Numbered from the stretch's first letter, positions 33,773 through 43,651 are shown. The stretch is 64,000 nucleotides of DNA from an uncultured Flavobacteriaceae bacterium (GCA_947500385.1 CANMSA010000004.1:248001-312000); one strand, 5' to 3'. Numbers and translations are program-made. The notes: a model not told the origin generated them from the sequence alone.

Positions 33773-35797
33773 CTAAGCTTTTGACAAAACTACCTTTTCA
33801 TTCGTTTTTTCAATCATTTTCTTAAAATATTCTTTTAAAGTAGCATAGTATTCAGCCGAAATAATAGGCTCATTGATGGTACTGGTTACCTTTAATTGCA
33901 ACATGGCACCCTTATTCTGGATTTCGTACTTGAAACTTCCCAATGAATTGGGCATTCCTATCGACATGGGTTCCGGTAAACTCTCAACCGCATACCCTTC
34001 TGGTAAATTTACCGAGCAAACATAGTTGGAAGTCGAGGGGTATCCAAAATCTACCGGAAACTGTCTGTCATCCGATTTAAAGGGATTTTCTGAACTCGCC
34101 AGAAACAGTAGGGGGCTAAAATAAATTTTATCGCCGATCACGTCCACGCCCTCTTCTACATAAAAGTCATAGGAAGCAATGACCGATTTGCCCAAATCTT
34201 TTTCATTCTTGACAGCAAAGTTTTCGATTTCCAGGTCACCGTTATCTTGCTCCAACTCCTCAAGATAGGTGTCCTGATTTCCGATATACTCAGACCTAAA
34301 ATTGACCGCATGATGGTTGGAATACGCCTTTCGAATTTTACCTTTAAGCTCCCCATTCTCGGCAAGGGTCGTATTCATAAAAACCTTGGTGCTACTCTTT
34401 TTTCTTGGATAAAGATTCACCGTAGCGGAAGAGCCGTCTTTTTTAATAATCCTACCGACCCAGTTCAAGGCTCTAAAGGGCAATACATTCGCTGAGCTAA
34501 AGGCACTTGTAGCATCCAATAAGACCGTGCCATTTTCGAGCTGTACACTGCTTACCACATAGTTGTATCCTTCCCGGGTAGGAAACAAGGGCACCCCATT
34601 TTTTCGGGTACTGACCAATACGGGGTTCGCATCCAGGCCTGCATGGCGAAGCATTGCGGTGAGCATTAAATTTATTTCGGCTACGTTTCCTGTTCCATCC
34701 TTATAAGCCTTTTTCACCCCGTCAGACGTATACTTGCCATAAAACTCGTTCCATTTCACTTTCGATTTCACAAAATTGAAAATCATGCCGATTTTTTCGG
34801 CATCACTCGTAGCGGAACCTAAAAGGGCATCCACATCTTTTTCAAAATATCCTTTCTTCTTCAATTCGCCGCCAAAACTCGCACTCTTGTAAATGGTTTT
34901 TACCACGGCTTCCCAATCGGTCGAATATTGCTTCATGGGGGAGTTGGGAAACTTGGTAAAACTTAGCTCATATTTCATCCCGGCCCGATAGTTATTGATA
35001 CCATTTACATAGGGTTCTTCCTTCAGCGCCGGCACATTGTTCAGTTCATAATTGGTAATCGTGCTTATATACGTTAGGGTACTCCGCTCTTGCTTAGTAG
35101 TTACCCCGCCACCCAAACCATTTCCTGATTTTTGTGTCACTCTTTGTGACATATTGAGGGTTTTACTTTTGCGTTCGGTTTTTGGAACGATTTTCAAAAA
35201 GCCCTTCCCACTCATCCTAAAATTAAAATATTCGGGAGTATCCATACGGGCTACCAATCTTTTGATCGGAATATCATGTTGAAAGACGAACTCATCTACA
35301 TTGGAGACATAGGGCGAAACTATTTTGTATTTATATTCGATCACCGAACCTTCCTTTAAATTGGGCATCGTAAAAGACTGCTCATTCCAATATTCGGAAA
35401 GCTCAGTGTTAAATTGACTGTCTTTTCCAATTTTTGTACTCGCTACTTTTCCATTTTCCAAGTTGTACGTATAGGCCTTGAACCCATTTACGGCTTCTTT
35501 TTCACTGCCGTTCTTATAAAGCTTTATTTTTTTTGTCGCATAATCAAATCCTTCTTTGTTATAGATTTTGATCCGTTCATGTACTTCTGTAATCAGTTCA
35601 AAACCTTCCCCGTTCGCATATTGAAAATAGGTACTCCTATATTTATAGAGAAAGGTTGCCGCAGCAGCACTATCTTGCGGGTTAAACTTCTCTTGTAATT
35701 CTTCTTTCGATACTTTGCCGAACTTTAGTTCTTGTGATTTCAAGGAACTGCCGATAAAAAGCAGTACTGTTAGAAGTGCCAGGGGGATTCGTTTCAT
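33773..35797 (-). CDS. DUF3857 protein with degenerate transglutaminase domain
   Basis: A 674-residue exported protein (signal peptide MKRIPLALLTVLLFIGSSLKSQ). Residues 60-260 are the DUF3857 beta domain. A transglutaminase-like region follows (about 330-430), but the catalytic Cys site reads GNVAEINLMLTAML with no Cys and the His site reads YNYVVSSVQ, with only the Asp (LLDATSAF) kept, so it is not expected to be enzymatic. A C-terminal beta domain follows. It lies 28 bases downstream of a paralogue that keeps its triad; both occur together in flavobacteria. Function unknown. Confidence 0.85.
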   Translation of the reverse strand: MKRIPLALLTVLLFIGSSLKSQELKFGKVSKEELQEKFNPQDSAAAATFLYKYRSTYFQYANGEGFELITEVHERIKIYNKEGFDYATKKIKLYKNGSEKEAVNGFKAYTYNLENGKVASTKIGKDSQFNTELSEYWNEQSFTMPNLKEGSVIEYKYKIVSPYVSNVDEFVFQHDIPIKRLVARMDTPEYFNFRMSGKGFLKIVPKTERKSKTLNMSQRVTQKSGNGLGGGVTTKQERSTLTYISTITNYELNNVPALKEEPYVNGINNYRAGMKYELSFTKFPNSPMKQYSTDWEAVVKTIYKSASFGGELKKKGYFEKDVDALLGSATSDAEKIGMIFNFVKSKVKWNEFYGKYTSDGVKKAYKDGTGNVAEINLMLTAMLRHAGLDANPVLVSTRKNGVPLFPTREGYNYVVSSVQLENGTVLLDATSAFSSANVLPFRALNWVGRIIKKDGSSATVNLYPRKKSSTKVFMNTTLAENGELKGKIRKAYSNHHAVNFRSEYIGNQDTYLEELEQDNGDLEIENFAVKNEKDLGKSVIASYDFYVEEGVDVIGDKIYFSPLLFLASSENPFKSDDRQFPVDFGYPSTSNYVCSVNLPEGYAVESLPEPMSIGMPNSLGSFKYEIQNKGAMLQLKVTSTINEPIISAEYYATLKEYFKKMIEKTNEKVVLSKA

Positions 35798-35825
35798 AAA
35801 ATAAATAGTTTAGTAATAGTGAAGG

Positions 35826-37742
35826 TTATGGGTTGTTTTTTATTAGGACCACTTGCGACTTGTCGCCACGAGCCACTTGTTTTCTGAAGTCTCTATACAG
35901 GTTGTACTTTTCTTTTGCATAGGAACCTTTTTTTACAAGCAAGCTTCGTTTATACGCCAATGTATTGGCTTCGCTATCGTGCGATATGCTTATGGTATAA
36001 CGCCCGAACTCGGTATCGGTTTCTTGATCTTTTGGCAATGCCTCTATTGTAAACCCTTCAGGGAGTTGTATTAAAAAATCATCCTCATCTAAAAACCCAC
36101 GCTGTATCTCAAACGGTTGTTTTCGGTTGCGGTACCGTTCAGGGACATACGAATTTTTATTTAAGGCATTGATGCCGAACAGTATGCGTTCTCCACTGAT
36201 CGATGCATAGTTTACGGCTTCAAAAGCAACGGTTTCTTTAAAAATGACTGCATCGCGATCATTTTCAAAAACATAGTTACCAATCGTAAGGTTATTGATA
36301 TTGTCCCAATATTCCTTGTAATGGTCGATCACATCTTCTCGGTTCTGAGTCTCTAAACGGAATCGGTTATCATACTGCACCCCTTGAGTGGCAATACTTG
36401 CTTCTCCCGAGATACTTCCTTGGGAAGTAAGCATGTATGTAGCCTTGGTCAACTGCGAATTTTGTTCATTTAGATAGGCAACCGTTTTCACAATTTCGCC
36501 CCCATTCGGTGTTACCACCAATGCCTTTCTATCGTCTGTAAAATCGCCCACAAAACCAAAAGGGTGTACCTGCGAGGTACAATCGATCCAATAGTAGGAG
36601 TCTTTGTAAGGGATTGCCAAGATGGCGTGATTCCCCTGTCTTAAATCTGCGAATTCAGTATCAAAATCTACCTTATCGTTCCCTGCCTCGATTACCGTAT
36701 AGTAGGCTGGTACCCCTACCACTTCTAAAAGGGCCTTTGTATAATTGGAAAGCCCTTTGCAATCCCCGTACTTTACGCGATCCACATCGATAGCACTTAT
36801 AGGTTGAAAACCTCCGATTCCTATTTGAACACTGATATAGCGTGTGTTGTCTTGTACGTATTTGTATACGATCTTCGCTTTTTCCAAATCATCGGTGACC
36901 CCTTCGACCAATCCCTTCACTTTGTTCATAGTGGCTTCCGGCAGGTTCGTTCGGCCTTGTAATAATTCCCTATCTATCCAGGTACCCAATTGTTTCCAAT
37001 CGTCGACCTTGGCATTATGACCTTTGTAATGAAAGTTTGGAAGGCGAAGCAATAGTTTGGGAACTATTTTGGCAAGCCCTGGACTAAGACTTTCCGGCTT
37101 TATGGCAGGAATATTATCCGTAATGTAGGTCAAATGGCCCGTTTCATCGGATTTAACTACATTCAAAGACGCTAAATTCACTTCTTTTACGACCGGTTTG
37201 AGGGCATTGGAACTATACTTCAACGAATACCGGCTCTTTTCAACACTGGTCATATAACTCGACTGGAAATACCATGGTCTGAGTACCCCCGTATCGGTGG
37301 TCTCAATCTCATAGGTAAACGACAAGGTATAAGGATATTGAGAGGGTTTATAATCATAATATAACAACCGATCATCGATATAGAGGGAGAAACCATCGGC
37401 GGCACTTACATCTTGAAAGTCTTTTTTCTTGATATGCTCGATCTCTTTTCCCAAGCGATCATATACAAACACCTCAAGCTTTTTAATTTTGGTTTCCTTG
37501 TCATACCCTATCACCGTTCGTGCGTGTTCCCTTCCCGATTTGCTTAATACCGTCACTACCTTTTTGGCCGTATAGGTCATTTGGCTTTGTGAGATGACAT
37601 TCACATCCATTTGATCCAAACGCACCACGGCATCGGCATTTTCGGTAAGTGACTTATCTAGTAAAAGTGATTGATATACCCCTTCTTGTGCCGAAGCATA
37701 AAAAAGGCAACAAAGGGAACTTAGCAAAAAAAGAAAACGCAT
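35826..37742 (-). CDS. DUF3857 and transglutaminase domain protein
   Basis: A 638-residue exported protein (signal peptide ending SAQ). DUF3857 occupies about residues 50-220 and a transglutaminase-like domain about 290-390. The catalytic triad appears complete: Cys in KYGDCKGLSNYTKALL, His in QGNHAILAIPY and Asp in WIDCTSQVHPFG. It may act as a periplasmic peptidase or transpeptidase-type enzyme, but no substrate is known. The next gene is a paralogue without the Cys and His, so an active/inactive pair is likely. Confidence 0.87.
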   Translation of the reverse strand: MRFLFLLSSLCCLFYASAQEGVYQSLLLDKSLTENADAVVRLDQMDVNVISQSQMTYTAKKVVTVLSKSGREHARTVIGYDKETKIKKLEVFVYDRLGKEIEHIKKKDFQDVSAADGFSLYIDDRLLYYDYKPSQYPYTLSFTYEIETTDTGVLRPWYFQSSYMTSVEKSRYSLKYSSNALKPVVKEVNLASLNVVKSDETGHLTYITDNIPAIKPESLSPGLAKIVPKLLLRLPNFHYKGHNAKVDDWKQLGTWIDRELLQGRTNLPEATMNKVKGLVEGVTDDLEKAKIVYKYVQDNTRYISVQIGIGGFQPISAIDVDRVKYGDCKGLSNYTKALLEVVGVPAYYTVIEAGNDKVDFDTEFADLRQGNHAILAIPYKDSYYWIDCTSQVHPFGFVGDFTDDRKALVVTPNGGEIVKTVAYLNEQNSQLTKATYMLTSQGSISGEASIATQGVQYDNRFRLETQNREDVIDHYKEYWDNINNLTIGNYVFENDRDAVIFKETVAFEAVNYASISGERILFGINALNKNSYVPERYRNRKQPFEIQRGFLDEDDFLIQLPEGFTIEALPKDQETDTEFGRYTISISHDSEANTLAYKRSLLVKKGSYAKEKYNLYRDFRKQVARGDKSQVVLIKNNP

Positions 37743-37821
37743 TGTTGGTTGGTTGGTTACTGACAGAGGATTGGTAAATTCCTACGGTGCAAACGCGAAA
37801 TTATAAAAATTATTTGAAATA

Positions 37822-38274
37822 CTATTCTTTGTTTTTTGTATCCACGATAATCGTCACCGGACCATCGTTCAACAGCGATACTTTCATATCTGCACCAAAG
37901 ATTCCAGTTGCTACCGTGCGTTCTAAGTGCGCTTCCAATTGCTTTACAAAAGCCTCATAGATGGGAACCGCCGTCATGGGTTTGGCCGCTTTGATATAAG
38001 AAGGGCGATTTCCTTTTTTAATCGCCGCGTGCAGGGTGAACTGGCTTACCACCAAGGCATCGCCCTCAACTTCAAGAAGCGACTTGTTCATGACCCCATC
38101 TCCATCATTGAAAATGCGCAAGTTTGTTATTTTACGACTAAGCCATTCGATATCTTCTTGGGTATCCGCCGTTTCTATACCCAATAAGATCAAGAGTCCG
38201 GTTCCGATCTCCGAAACCAATCTACTTTCGACGGTAACACTGGCTTCAGAAACCCTTTGTAATATAGCACGCAT
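37822..38274 (-). CDS. dtd: D-aminoacyl-tRNA deacylase
   Basis: Dtd hydrolyses D-amino acids wrongly attached to tRNA. The 150-residue product begins MRAILQRVSEASVTV and contains VVSQFTLHAAIKKGNRPSY (the SQFTL motif) and NDGPVTIIVDT (the GP motif), both diagnostic. It follows rsgA after 53 bases, with a hairpin between. Confidence 0.96.
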   Translation of the reverse strand: MRAILQRVSEASVTVESRLVSEIGTGLLILLGIETADTQEDIEWLSRKITNLRIFNDGDGVMNKSLLEVEGDALVVSQFTLHAAIKKGNRPSYIKAAKPMTAVPIYEAFVKQLEAHLERTVATGIFGADMKVSLLNDGPVTIIVDTKNKE

Positions 38275-38290
38275 TCTTTTTATATTGGCA

Positions 38291-38311
38291 AAACACTCCC
38301 AGAAAGTGTTT
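38291..38311 (-). terminator. hairpin between rsgA and dtd
   Basis: AAACACT (38291-38297) pairs with AGTGTTT (38305-38311); on the minus strand it is followed by TTTTGCC. Short stem and short T-run, so a partial or attenuating terminator at most. Confidence 0.35.
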
Positions 38312-38327
38312 GGTAATGAACATTCGT

Positions 38328-39284
38328 TTATTGATCCTTGTTTGCATATTCGTCAATGCGGTAATTCCCCTCTTCTCCGCTCACCATTTGCACGTAGCTT
38401 TTATAACGGCTCCAAGCCACCTCATTCGTATCCAAAGCATTTTTCACGGCACATTTTGGTTCATCCAAGTGTAGGCAGTTGTTGAATTTACAACCGCCCT
38501 TTAACCGGAAGAATTCGGGAAAATAATCGCCTATTTCCTCCTTCTCCATATCTACGATACCAAAACCCTTGATGCCCGGGGTATCGATGATTCGTGCCCC
38601 AAATTCTAAATCGTACATCTCGGCAAAGGTAGTGGTGTGCTGCCCTTGCAAATGTTGGTTCGATATCTCGGCCGTCTTCAGCTTTAAATCGGGTTCAAGG
38701 GCATTGACCAACGTTGACTTCCCGACCCCTGAATGGCCGGCGAACATACTCACCGTATCTTTCATTAATACCTGAACTTTTTCAACATTTTTCCCTGTCT
38801 TTGCTGAAATACCGATACACTGGTACCCTATTTCACGATAAAGATCCGCCAGGTATTTTACCTCATCCAGCTCCTCAGGTTCATAGGTGTCTATTTTATT
38901 AAAAAGCAATACCACAGGAATATCATATGCCTCCGCAGTCGCCAAAAAACGATCAATAAAAACCGTAAAAGTGGTGGGATTGTTCAAGGTGACCATCAAA
39001 AAAACCCGGTCAAGATTTGCAGCAATAATATGGGTCTGTTTCGAAAGGTTCACCGACTTGCGTATGATGTAGTTCTTGCGGTCGCCAATGGCCGAAATGG
39101 TGCCGACCTCGACATCTGCTTGCTGTTCCAACGCAAAAGAAACTTCATCACCGACGGCAATGGGATTGGTACTTTTAATCCCTTGAATACGAAACTTACC
39201 TTTTATACGGCATTCATAGAACCTACCATTGGTAGCCTTTACGGTATACCAACTGCCCGTTGATTTATAAACGATGCCCTTCAT
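38328..39284 (-). CDS. rsgA: small ribosomal subunit biogenesis GTPase RsgA
   Basis: RsgA is a circularly permuted GTPase that matures the 30S subunit. An OB domain (residues 1-75) is followed by G4 LLFNKID, G1 GHSGVGKSTLVNAL and G3 DTPGIKGFG in permuted order, then a C-terminal zinc finger (GGCKFNNCLHLDEPKC). Length 318 is normal. The plus-strand overlap frames are shadows. Confidence 0.96.
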   Translation of the reverse strand: MKGIVYKSTGSWYTVKATNGRFYECRIKGKFRIQGIKSTNPIAVGDEVSFALEQQADVEVGTISAIGDRKNYIIRKSVNLSKQTHIIAANLDRVFLMVTLNNPTTFTVFIDRFLATAEAYDIPVVLLFNKIDTYEPEELDEVKYLADLYREIGYQCIGISAKTGKNVEKVQVLMKDTVSMFAGHSGVGKSTLVNALEPDLKLKTAEISNQHLQGQHTTTFAEMYDLEFGARIIDTPGIKGFGIVDMEKEEIGDYFPEFFRLKGGCKFNNCLHLDEPKCAVKNALDTNEVAWSRYKSYVQMVSGEEGNYRIDEYANKDQ

Positions 39285-39355
39285 TCGCTAAGACGATTTC
39301 GTATCATTTGCACAAAATAACGGTTTTTAGGCGTACTATGGACGATTCTAACATG

Positions 39356-39382
39356 AAAAGGGCAACTGCCGTTGCCCTTTTT
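39356..39382 (-). terminator. intrinsic terminator of the aromatic amino acid operon
   Basis: AAAAGGGCAAC and GTTGCCCTTTT form an 11-base perfect stem with a TGCC loop, 60 bases after the stop of the last operon gene; T-runs on both strands. Confidence 0.88.
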
Positions 39383-39441
39383 ACTTCTTCTACGAGCGGT
39401 TGCATAGATTCAACCTCTTCACCGCCACACCGACATACCGT

Positions 39442-40524
39442 TTACCCTTTAATAATTTTCTCCTGGTGGCGAATCGATTCTTGGTGAATTGCTTTGAACA
39501 TGCGTAGCACGAACTCTTCACTTAAGCCCTGCGTTTCCCCTTCTAGGATCATTTTTCCCAAAATCTCGTTCCATCGGTTCGATTGCAACACTGCCACGTT
39601 CCGTTGCTTTTTCAAACCTCCGATTCCGTCAGAAATTTTCATTCGTTTCCCCAAGGTATCGATCAATTGATTATCTATCACATCAATTTGCGCCCTTAGG
39701 TTGCTCAACTTACTATTGTATTCGGCCTCCACATCGGTTTCTTTTCGAATGCGCAGGTCCTGCATAATCTGTACCAAGCGATCTGGGGTTACTTGCTGGG
39801 CGGCATCGCTCCAAGCATTGTCCGGGTCGTGATGTGTTTCGATCATCAATCCATCAAAGTTAAGATCCAGGGCCGTCTGGGAAACATCAAAGATCATATC
39901 GCGTTTCCCCGTAATATGGGAAGGATCGTTTATGATAGGCAGATCGGGGAATTTCGTCTGTAAATCAATGGCCAATTGCCATTCCGGAATATTGCGATAT
40001 TTGGTTTTCTCATAGGTTGAAAACCCTCTATGTATAACGCCCAATTTTTTAATATCGGCCGTATATAAACGTTCAACCGCTCCCAACCACAAGGCCAAAT
40101 CAGGATTTACCGGATTTTTGATCAGGACTACTTTATCGGTCCCTTCCAAGGCATCTGCGATCTCCTGAACAATAAATGGGCTTACCGTTGAACGTGCGCC
40201 GATCCATAACAAATCAATATCATGTTCCAAAGCCAATTCAACATGGGCACGGTTGGCAACTTCGGTAGCGGTTTTCATACCGGTTTCCGCCTTCACTTTT
40301 TGGAGCCATTTTAGGCCCAAGGCACCAACGCCTTCAAAATTCCCCGGACGGGTACGGGGTTTCCATATACCCGCGCGGTAGTAATTTACATCGGTATCCT
40401 TTAAGTCGTTGGCAATACGCATTACCTGGTCTTCGGTTTCAGCACTGCATGGTCCCGCGATTACCAAAGGATGGTCCAATCCCATCGTATCTAACCACGA
40501 CCTCATTTCTTTTGTATTTTCCAT
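39442..40524 (-). CDS. bifunctional 3-deoxy-7-phosphoheptulonate synthase/chorismate mutase type II
   Basis: A 360-residue fusion. Residues 1-260 form a DAHP synthase of the KDPS-like type (PLVIAGPCSAETEDQV, YRAGIWKPRTRPGNFEGVG, PIINDPSHITGKR), catalysing the first shikimate step. Residues 265-350 form an AroQ-type chorismate mutase (LRAQIDVIDNQLIDTLGKRM, EFVLRMFKAIHQESIRHQ). It is the last gene of the pheA-aminotransferase-tyrA operon, joining entry to the pathway with its branch point. The 115-base gap before it has no clear signal. Confidence 0.94.
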   Translation of the reverse strand: MENTKEMRSWLDTMGLDHPLVIAGPCSAETEDQVMRIANDLKDTDVNYYRAGIWKPRTRPGNFEGVGALGLKWLQKVKAETGMKTATEVANRAHVELALEHDIDLLWIGARSTVSPFIVQEIADALEGTDKVVLIKNPVNPDLALWLGAVERLYTADIKKLGVIHRGFSTYEKTKYRNIPEWQLAIDLQTKFPDLPIINDPSHITGKRDMIFDVSQTALDLNFDGLMIETHHDPDNAWSDAAQQVTPDRLVQIMQDLRIRKETDVEAEYNSKLSNLRAQIDVIDNQLIDTLGKRMKISDGIGGLKKQRNVAVLQSNRWNEILGKMILEGETQGLSEEFVLRMFKAIHQESIRHQEKIIKG

Positions 40525-40639
40525 TTTTACTCTTGATTTATCTTTTTTGTTTTATACTATTTTGTCCATTTAACTTGTGCAGTCGAGGGGCACTTTCGTT
40601 TCAAAAGTAGTTAGCTTCCTTTGTGCGCCTGCTCCCTTG

Positions 40640-41497
40640 CTATTTATTTAATGGTATTCCGTTTAAAATCTCCCTAATCTTATTAGTATTGTACATTTCG
40701 TTGTAAATACCTTCATAATCATCGCTCAACAACAATTGTTTAAATGCCTCCAAGTTGTTGATATACTCATTCAAAGTTTCCACTACATTCTCCTTGTTCT
40801 GCTTGAATATCGGGGTCCACATGGCGGGAGAGCTTTTCGCCAAGCGTACCGTACTTTCAAAACCACTACCCGCCATATCAAAAATATCACGTTCATTTTT
40901 CTCTTTCTCTATAACGGTCTTTCCCAACATAAACGAGCTGATGTGTGACAAATGCGACACATAGGCAATATGCTTATCATGCGCTTCAGGATTCATGTAC
41001 CGAATACGCATACCCATTTCGCGAAAAAGCTCGATCGTCTTCTCCTGCAGTTTAAAGGCCGTTTTTTCAACTTCGCAAATGATATTGGTTTTGCCTTTGT
41101 AGAGCGATTCAATCGCCGCGCTTGGTCCCGAAAACTCGGTTCCGGCGATGGGGTGGCAAGAAAGATAATTACGCCGTTTAGGGTGCTTTTCCAATACCTT
41201 GCAAACATGACTTTTTGTAGAGCCGCCATCGAATACGACACAATCATCATTTACGAGATCCAGAATTTTAGGAAGCTCGTTCAACATGGCATCTACGGGA
41301 ACTCCAACAATCACCATATCGGCACTACCGAGCGCATCATAAGTTGATTTTGCATCGATAATATTTAACGCCAATGCTTCCTCCAAATGCTCCGGATTCG
41401 TATCAATACCATACACCTTGGTCTCGGGGCGTAGTCGTTTGATATCTTTCCCAAAAGAACCTCCTATAAGACCTATACCGATGATAAAAACGTTCAT
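40640..41497 (-). CDS. tyrA: prephenate dehydrogenase
   Basis: TyrA oxidises prephenate to 4-hydroxyphenylpyruvate for tyrosine. The NAD-binding loop IGIGLIGGSFG is at residues 6-16, followed by GIDTNPEH, VGVPVD, HPIAGTEFSGPSAA and the helical C-terminal domain (HISSFMLGKTVI, AGSGFESTVRLAKSSPAMW). No ACT domain is attached. It lies 26 bases after the aminotransferase gene in the attenuator-controlled operon. Confidence 0.94.
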   Translation of the reverse strand: MNVFIIGIGLIGGSFGKDIKRLRPETKVYGIDTNPEHLEEALALNIIDAKSTYDALGSADMVIVGVPVDAMLNELPKILDLVNDDCVVFDGGSTKSHVCKVLEKHPKRRNYLSCHPIAGTEFSGPSAAIESLYKGKTNIICEVEKTAFKLQEKTIELFREMGMRIRYMNPEAHDKHIAYVSHLSHISSFMLGKTVIEKEKNERDIFDMAGSGFESTVRLAKSSPAMWTPIFKQNKENVVETLNEYINNLEAFKQLLLSDDYEGIYNEMYNTNKIREILNGIPLNK

Positions 41498-41523
41498 GCT
41501 ATCTCTGCGTTAATTTTTGTTAT

Positions 41524-42669
41524 TTAAAACCTATTGATCGCTTCCTGTATTTTTTCTTCGGTAACACAGAGCGAAAAACGAATATATCCTTCTCCATTAC
41601 TGCCGAAAATAGTTCCTGGGGTAATAAATATATTCTTATCGTATAATATCGCGTCGATAAACGCCTCCGCCGCGTTGCTATTCGACGGCAATTTGGCCCA
41701 AACGAACATTCCTACGGCCTTCGTATCATAGGTACACTGAAGTGCATCGGCCAATTTGAAAATCAATTTTCTACGCGAAGCATAGGTTTTGTTTAATTCA
41801 TCGAACCATTTTTGAGGGCTTTTTAAAGCGGCGATGGCCCCTTTTTGAATTCCGTAGAACATACCGGAATCCATATTACTTTTCACTTTTAGCACTGCAT
41901 TGATGTGGTCTGCGCTTCCCAAAACCATCCCCACACGCCAACCCGCCATGTTAAAGGTCTTGCTCAACGAATTCAATTCCAATACCACTTCTTTTGCCCC
42001 TTCAACCGCCAGCATGCTTATAGGTGCATTGTTCAAGACGAAACTGTATGGGTTATCATTGACCAATAAAATATCATTCTTTTTTGCGAAAGCGATCAAC
42101 GCTTCGAACTGCGCCTCGCCCGCCACGGCCCCGGTGGGCATATGAGGGTACCCGACCCACATCAGTTTCACCTTATTCAAATCAAGTTCTTGTAAGGCCT
42201 CTAAATCCGGGAACCAACCATTGGCATCGCTAAGGTTGTAATACTTGGGAGTTGCCCCTACTAGTTTGGTTACAGCGGTATAGGTAGGGTAGCCGGGATT
42301 TGGAACAAGCACCTCATCACCAGGGTTCAGGAAGGCCATACTGATATGCATAATTCCTTCTTTAGATCCCATTAAGGGCAAAACTTCATTTAGTGGATTT
42401 ACTTCCACATCGAATTTCTTCGAATAAAAATCCGCAATCGCCTCCCGAAGCGCGGGGAGCCCTTGGTAGCTTTGGTACTGATGTGCCCCGGGATCCGCCA
42501 TCGCCTGTTGCATACTATTCATAATTTCTTCCGAGGGCTCCAAATCAGGGCTTCCTATACCCATATTGATTATGGGGCGCCCTTCGGCAATTAAGCCCCG
42601 AACCTCTCTTAGTTTTTTTGAGAAGTAATATTCTTCTACTGTATGCAAACGATCTGCGGTACGTATCAT
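41524..42669 (-). CDS. class I/II pyridoxal phosphate aminotransferase
   Basis: A 381-residue fold-type I aminotransferase. PLP-binding features are NPGYPTYTAV, NDNPYSFVLNN and the lysine in LNSLSKTFNMAGWRVGM, with the phosphate-binding Arg next to it and a substrate-binding Arg in GYIRFSLCV. In this operon it very probably supplies the final transamination of phenylalanine and tyrosine (phenylpyruvate and hydroxyphenylpyruvate). Its ATG overlaps the pheA stop by four bases. Confidence 0.9.
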   Translation of the reverse strand: MIRTADRLHTVEEYYFSKKLREVRGLIAEGRPIINMGIGSPDLEPSEEIMNSMQQAMADPGAHQYQSYQGLPALREAIADFYSKKFDVEVNPLNEVLPLMGSKEGIMHISMAFLNPGDEVLVPNPGYPTYTAVTKLVGATPKYYNLSDANGWFPDLEALQELDLNKVKLMWVGYPHMPTGAVAGEAQFEALIAFAKKNDILLVNDNPYSFVLNNAPISMLAVEGAKEVVLELNSLSKTFNMAGWRVGMVLGSADHINAVLKVKSNMDSGMFYGIQKGAIAALKSPQKWFDELNKTYASRRKLIFKLADALQCTYDTKAVGMFVWAKLPSNSNAAEAFIDAILYDKNIFITPGTIFGSNGEGYIRFSLCVTEEKIQEAINRF

Positions 42670-43493
42670 AGCCTTCCGTTTTTGTATTCTCCCAGTACTT
42701 TAAAATCCTCCGCCATGATGTTCAAAAGTGATTTTGCTTTTTTAAAATTTCCGTATTCCTCAAAAGTAACGTCTACAAAAAAGGCATATTTCCACGGAGT
42801 TTCGATAATCGGGAGTGATTGTATTTTCGTTAAATTCAACAGACAATCGCTCATTACGTTTAGGATAGTCGCTAGACTGCCCCTTTTGTGGTCGGTAATA
42901 AACCGTATCGAGGCCTTGTTAATGTCGGCCTCGGGCAATTCTTTATTCTTTGTTTTCACAATAATAAAGCGAGTGGCATTATTCTTAATGGTCTGTATGC
43001 TCGGCGCTACGATGTTCAACGCGTATAAATCGGCTGCCACGTTCGGTGCAATCGCTGCAACCTTGGTCAATTGTTGTTCCTGTATACGCCTGGCCGTTTC
43101 CGCAGTATCTACATCTTCAACCAGTTTTATATGCGGGTACGCCTTAAAAAACTCTTTGCATTGCAATAAGGCCATCGGATGCGATCGTACTTCCTCGATA
43201 TCGGTAATTTCCTGCCCATCCAAGGCCATCATATTATGGTTGATCGTAAGGTAGTATTCGCCAATAATATGTAAGTTGTTATGATAGATAAGCGCATAAT
43301 TGGGAATAATAGATCCCGCAATGGAATTCTCAATGGCCATTACTCCTTTGTCCGCAGTGGCATCGAGCAGACGGTCTACCAGGTAATCAAAAGACAAGCA
43401 TTCGACCAACTGCACATCATCACCGAAGTATTCACGGGTCACTTGATGATGGTTTGAACCTTTTATTCCCTGTATGGCTATCTTCAAATTCAT
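42666..43493 (-). CDS. pheA: prephenate dehydratase
   Basis: PheA converts prephenate to phenylpyruvate. The 275-residue protein has MNLKIAIQGIKGSNHHQVTREYF, GVMAIENSIAGSIIPNY (the catalytic ENS motif), HPMALLQCKEF and, from about residue 195, an ACT regulatory domain (TDHKRGSLATILNVMSDCLLNLTKIQSLPI), so feedback by phenylalanine is likely. No chorismate mutase domain is attached. It is the first enzyme gene after the Phe/Tyr leader attenuator. Confidence 0.95.
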   Translation of the reverse strand: MNLKIAIQGIKGSNHHQVTREYFGDDVQLVECLSFDYLVDRLLDATADKGVMAIENSIAGSIIPNYALIYHNNLHIIGEYYLTINHNMMALDGQEITDIEEVRSHPMALLQCKEFFKAYPHIKLVEDVDTAETARRIQEQQLTKVAAIAPNVAADLYALNIVAPSIQTIKNNATRFIIVKTKNKELPEADINKASIRFITDHKRGSLATILNVMSDCLLNLTKIQSLPIIETPWKYAFFVDVTFEEYGNFKKAKSLLNIMAEDFKVLGEYKNGRL

Positions 43494-43564
43494 TCGCTTG
43501 TTCGTTTTGAAATTACTTAATGTCTTTTTACAATCAAGAACATCTCAAAAAATGTAAAACAAAA

Positions 43565-43587
43565 AAGTCCCGCTTTTTGCGGGACTT
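43565..43587 (-). terminator. attenuator terminator of the phe/tyr operon
   Basis: On the minus strand GAAGTCCCGC, AAAAA loop, GCGGGACTT, then TTTTTT. The stem has nine perfect pairs and lies between the leader peptide stop codon and pheA, 72 bases before the pheA start, so readthrough is needed for pheA expression. Confidence 0.9.
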
Positions 43588-43651
43588 CAATATCATATCA
43601 ATTTTCAATATACTATGACAGCCCCGTTTCACTTCTAAAAAAGAAGTAAAA
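43580..43651 (-). promoter_or_regulatory. attenuator competing hairpins (1:2 and 2:3)
   Basis: Minus-strand TTTTACTTCT (43642-43651, within Phe/Tyr codons) pairs with AGAAGTGAAA (43627-43636) over ten pairs including one G-U. The next seven bases, CGGGGCT (43620-43626), pair with AGTCCCG of the terminator's first arm (43580-43586), six Watson-Crick pairs and one G-U. A ribosome stalled on Phe/Tyr codons would melt the first hairpin and favour the second, preventing termination. Confidence 0.7.
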
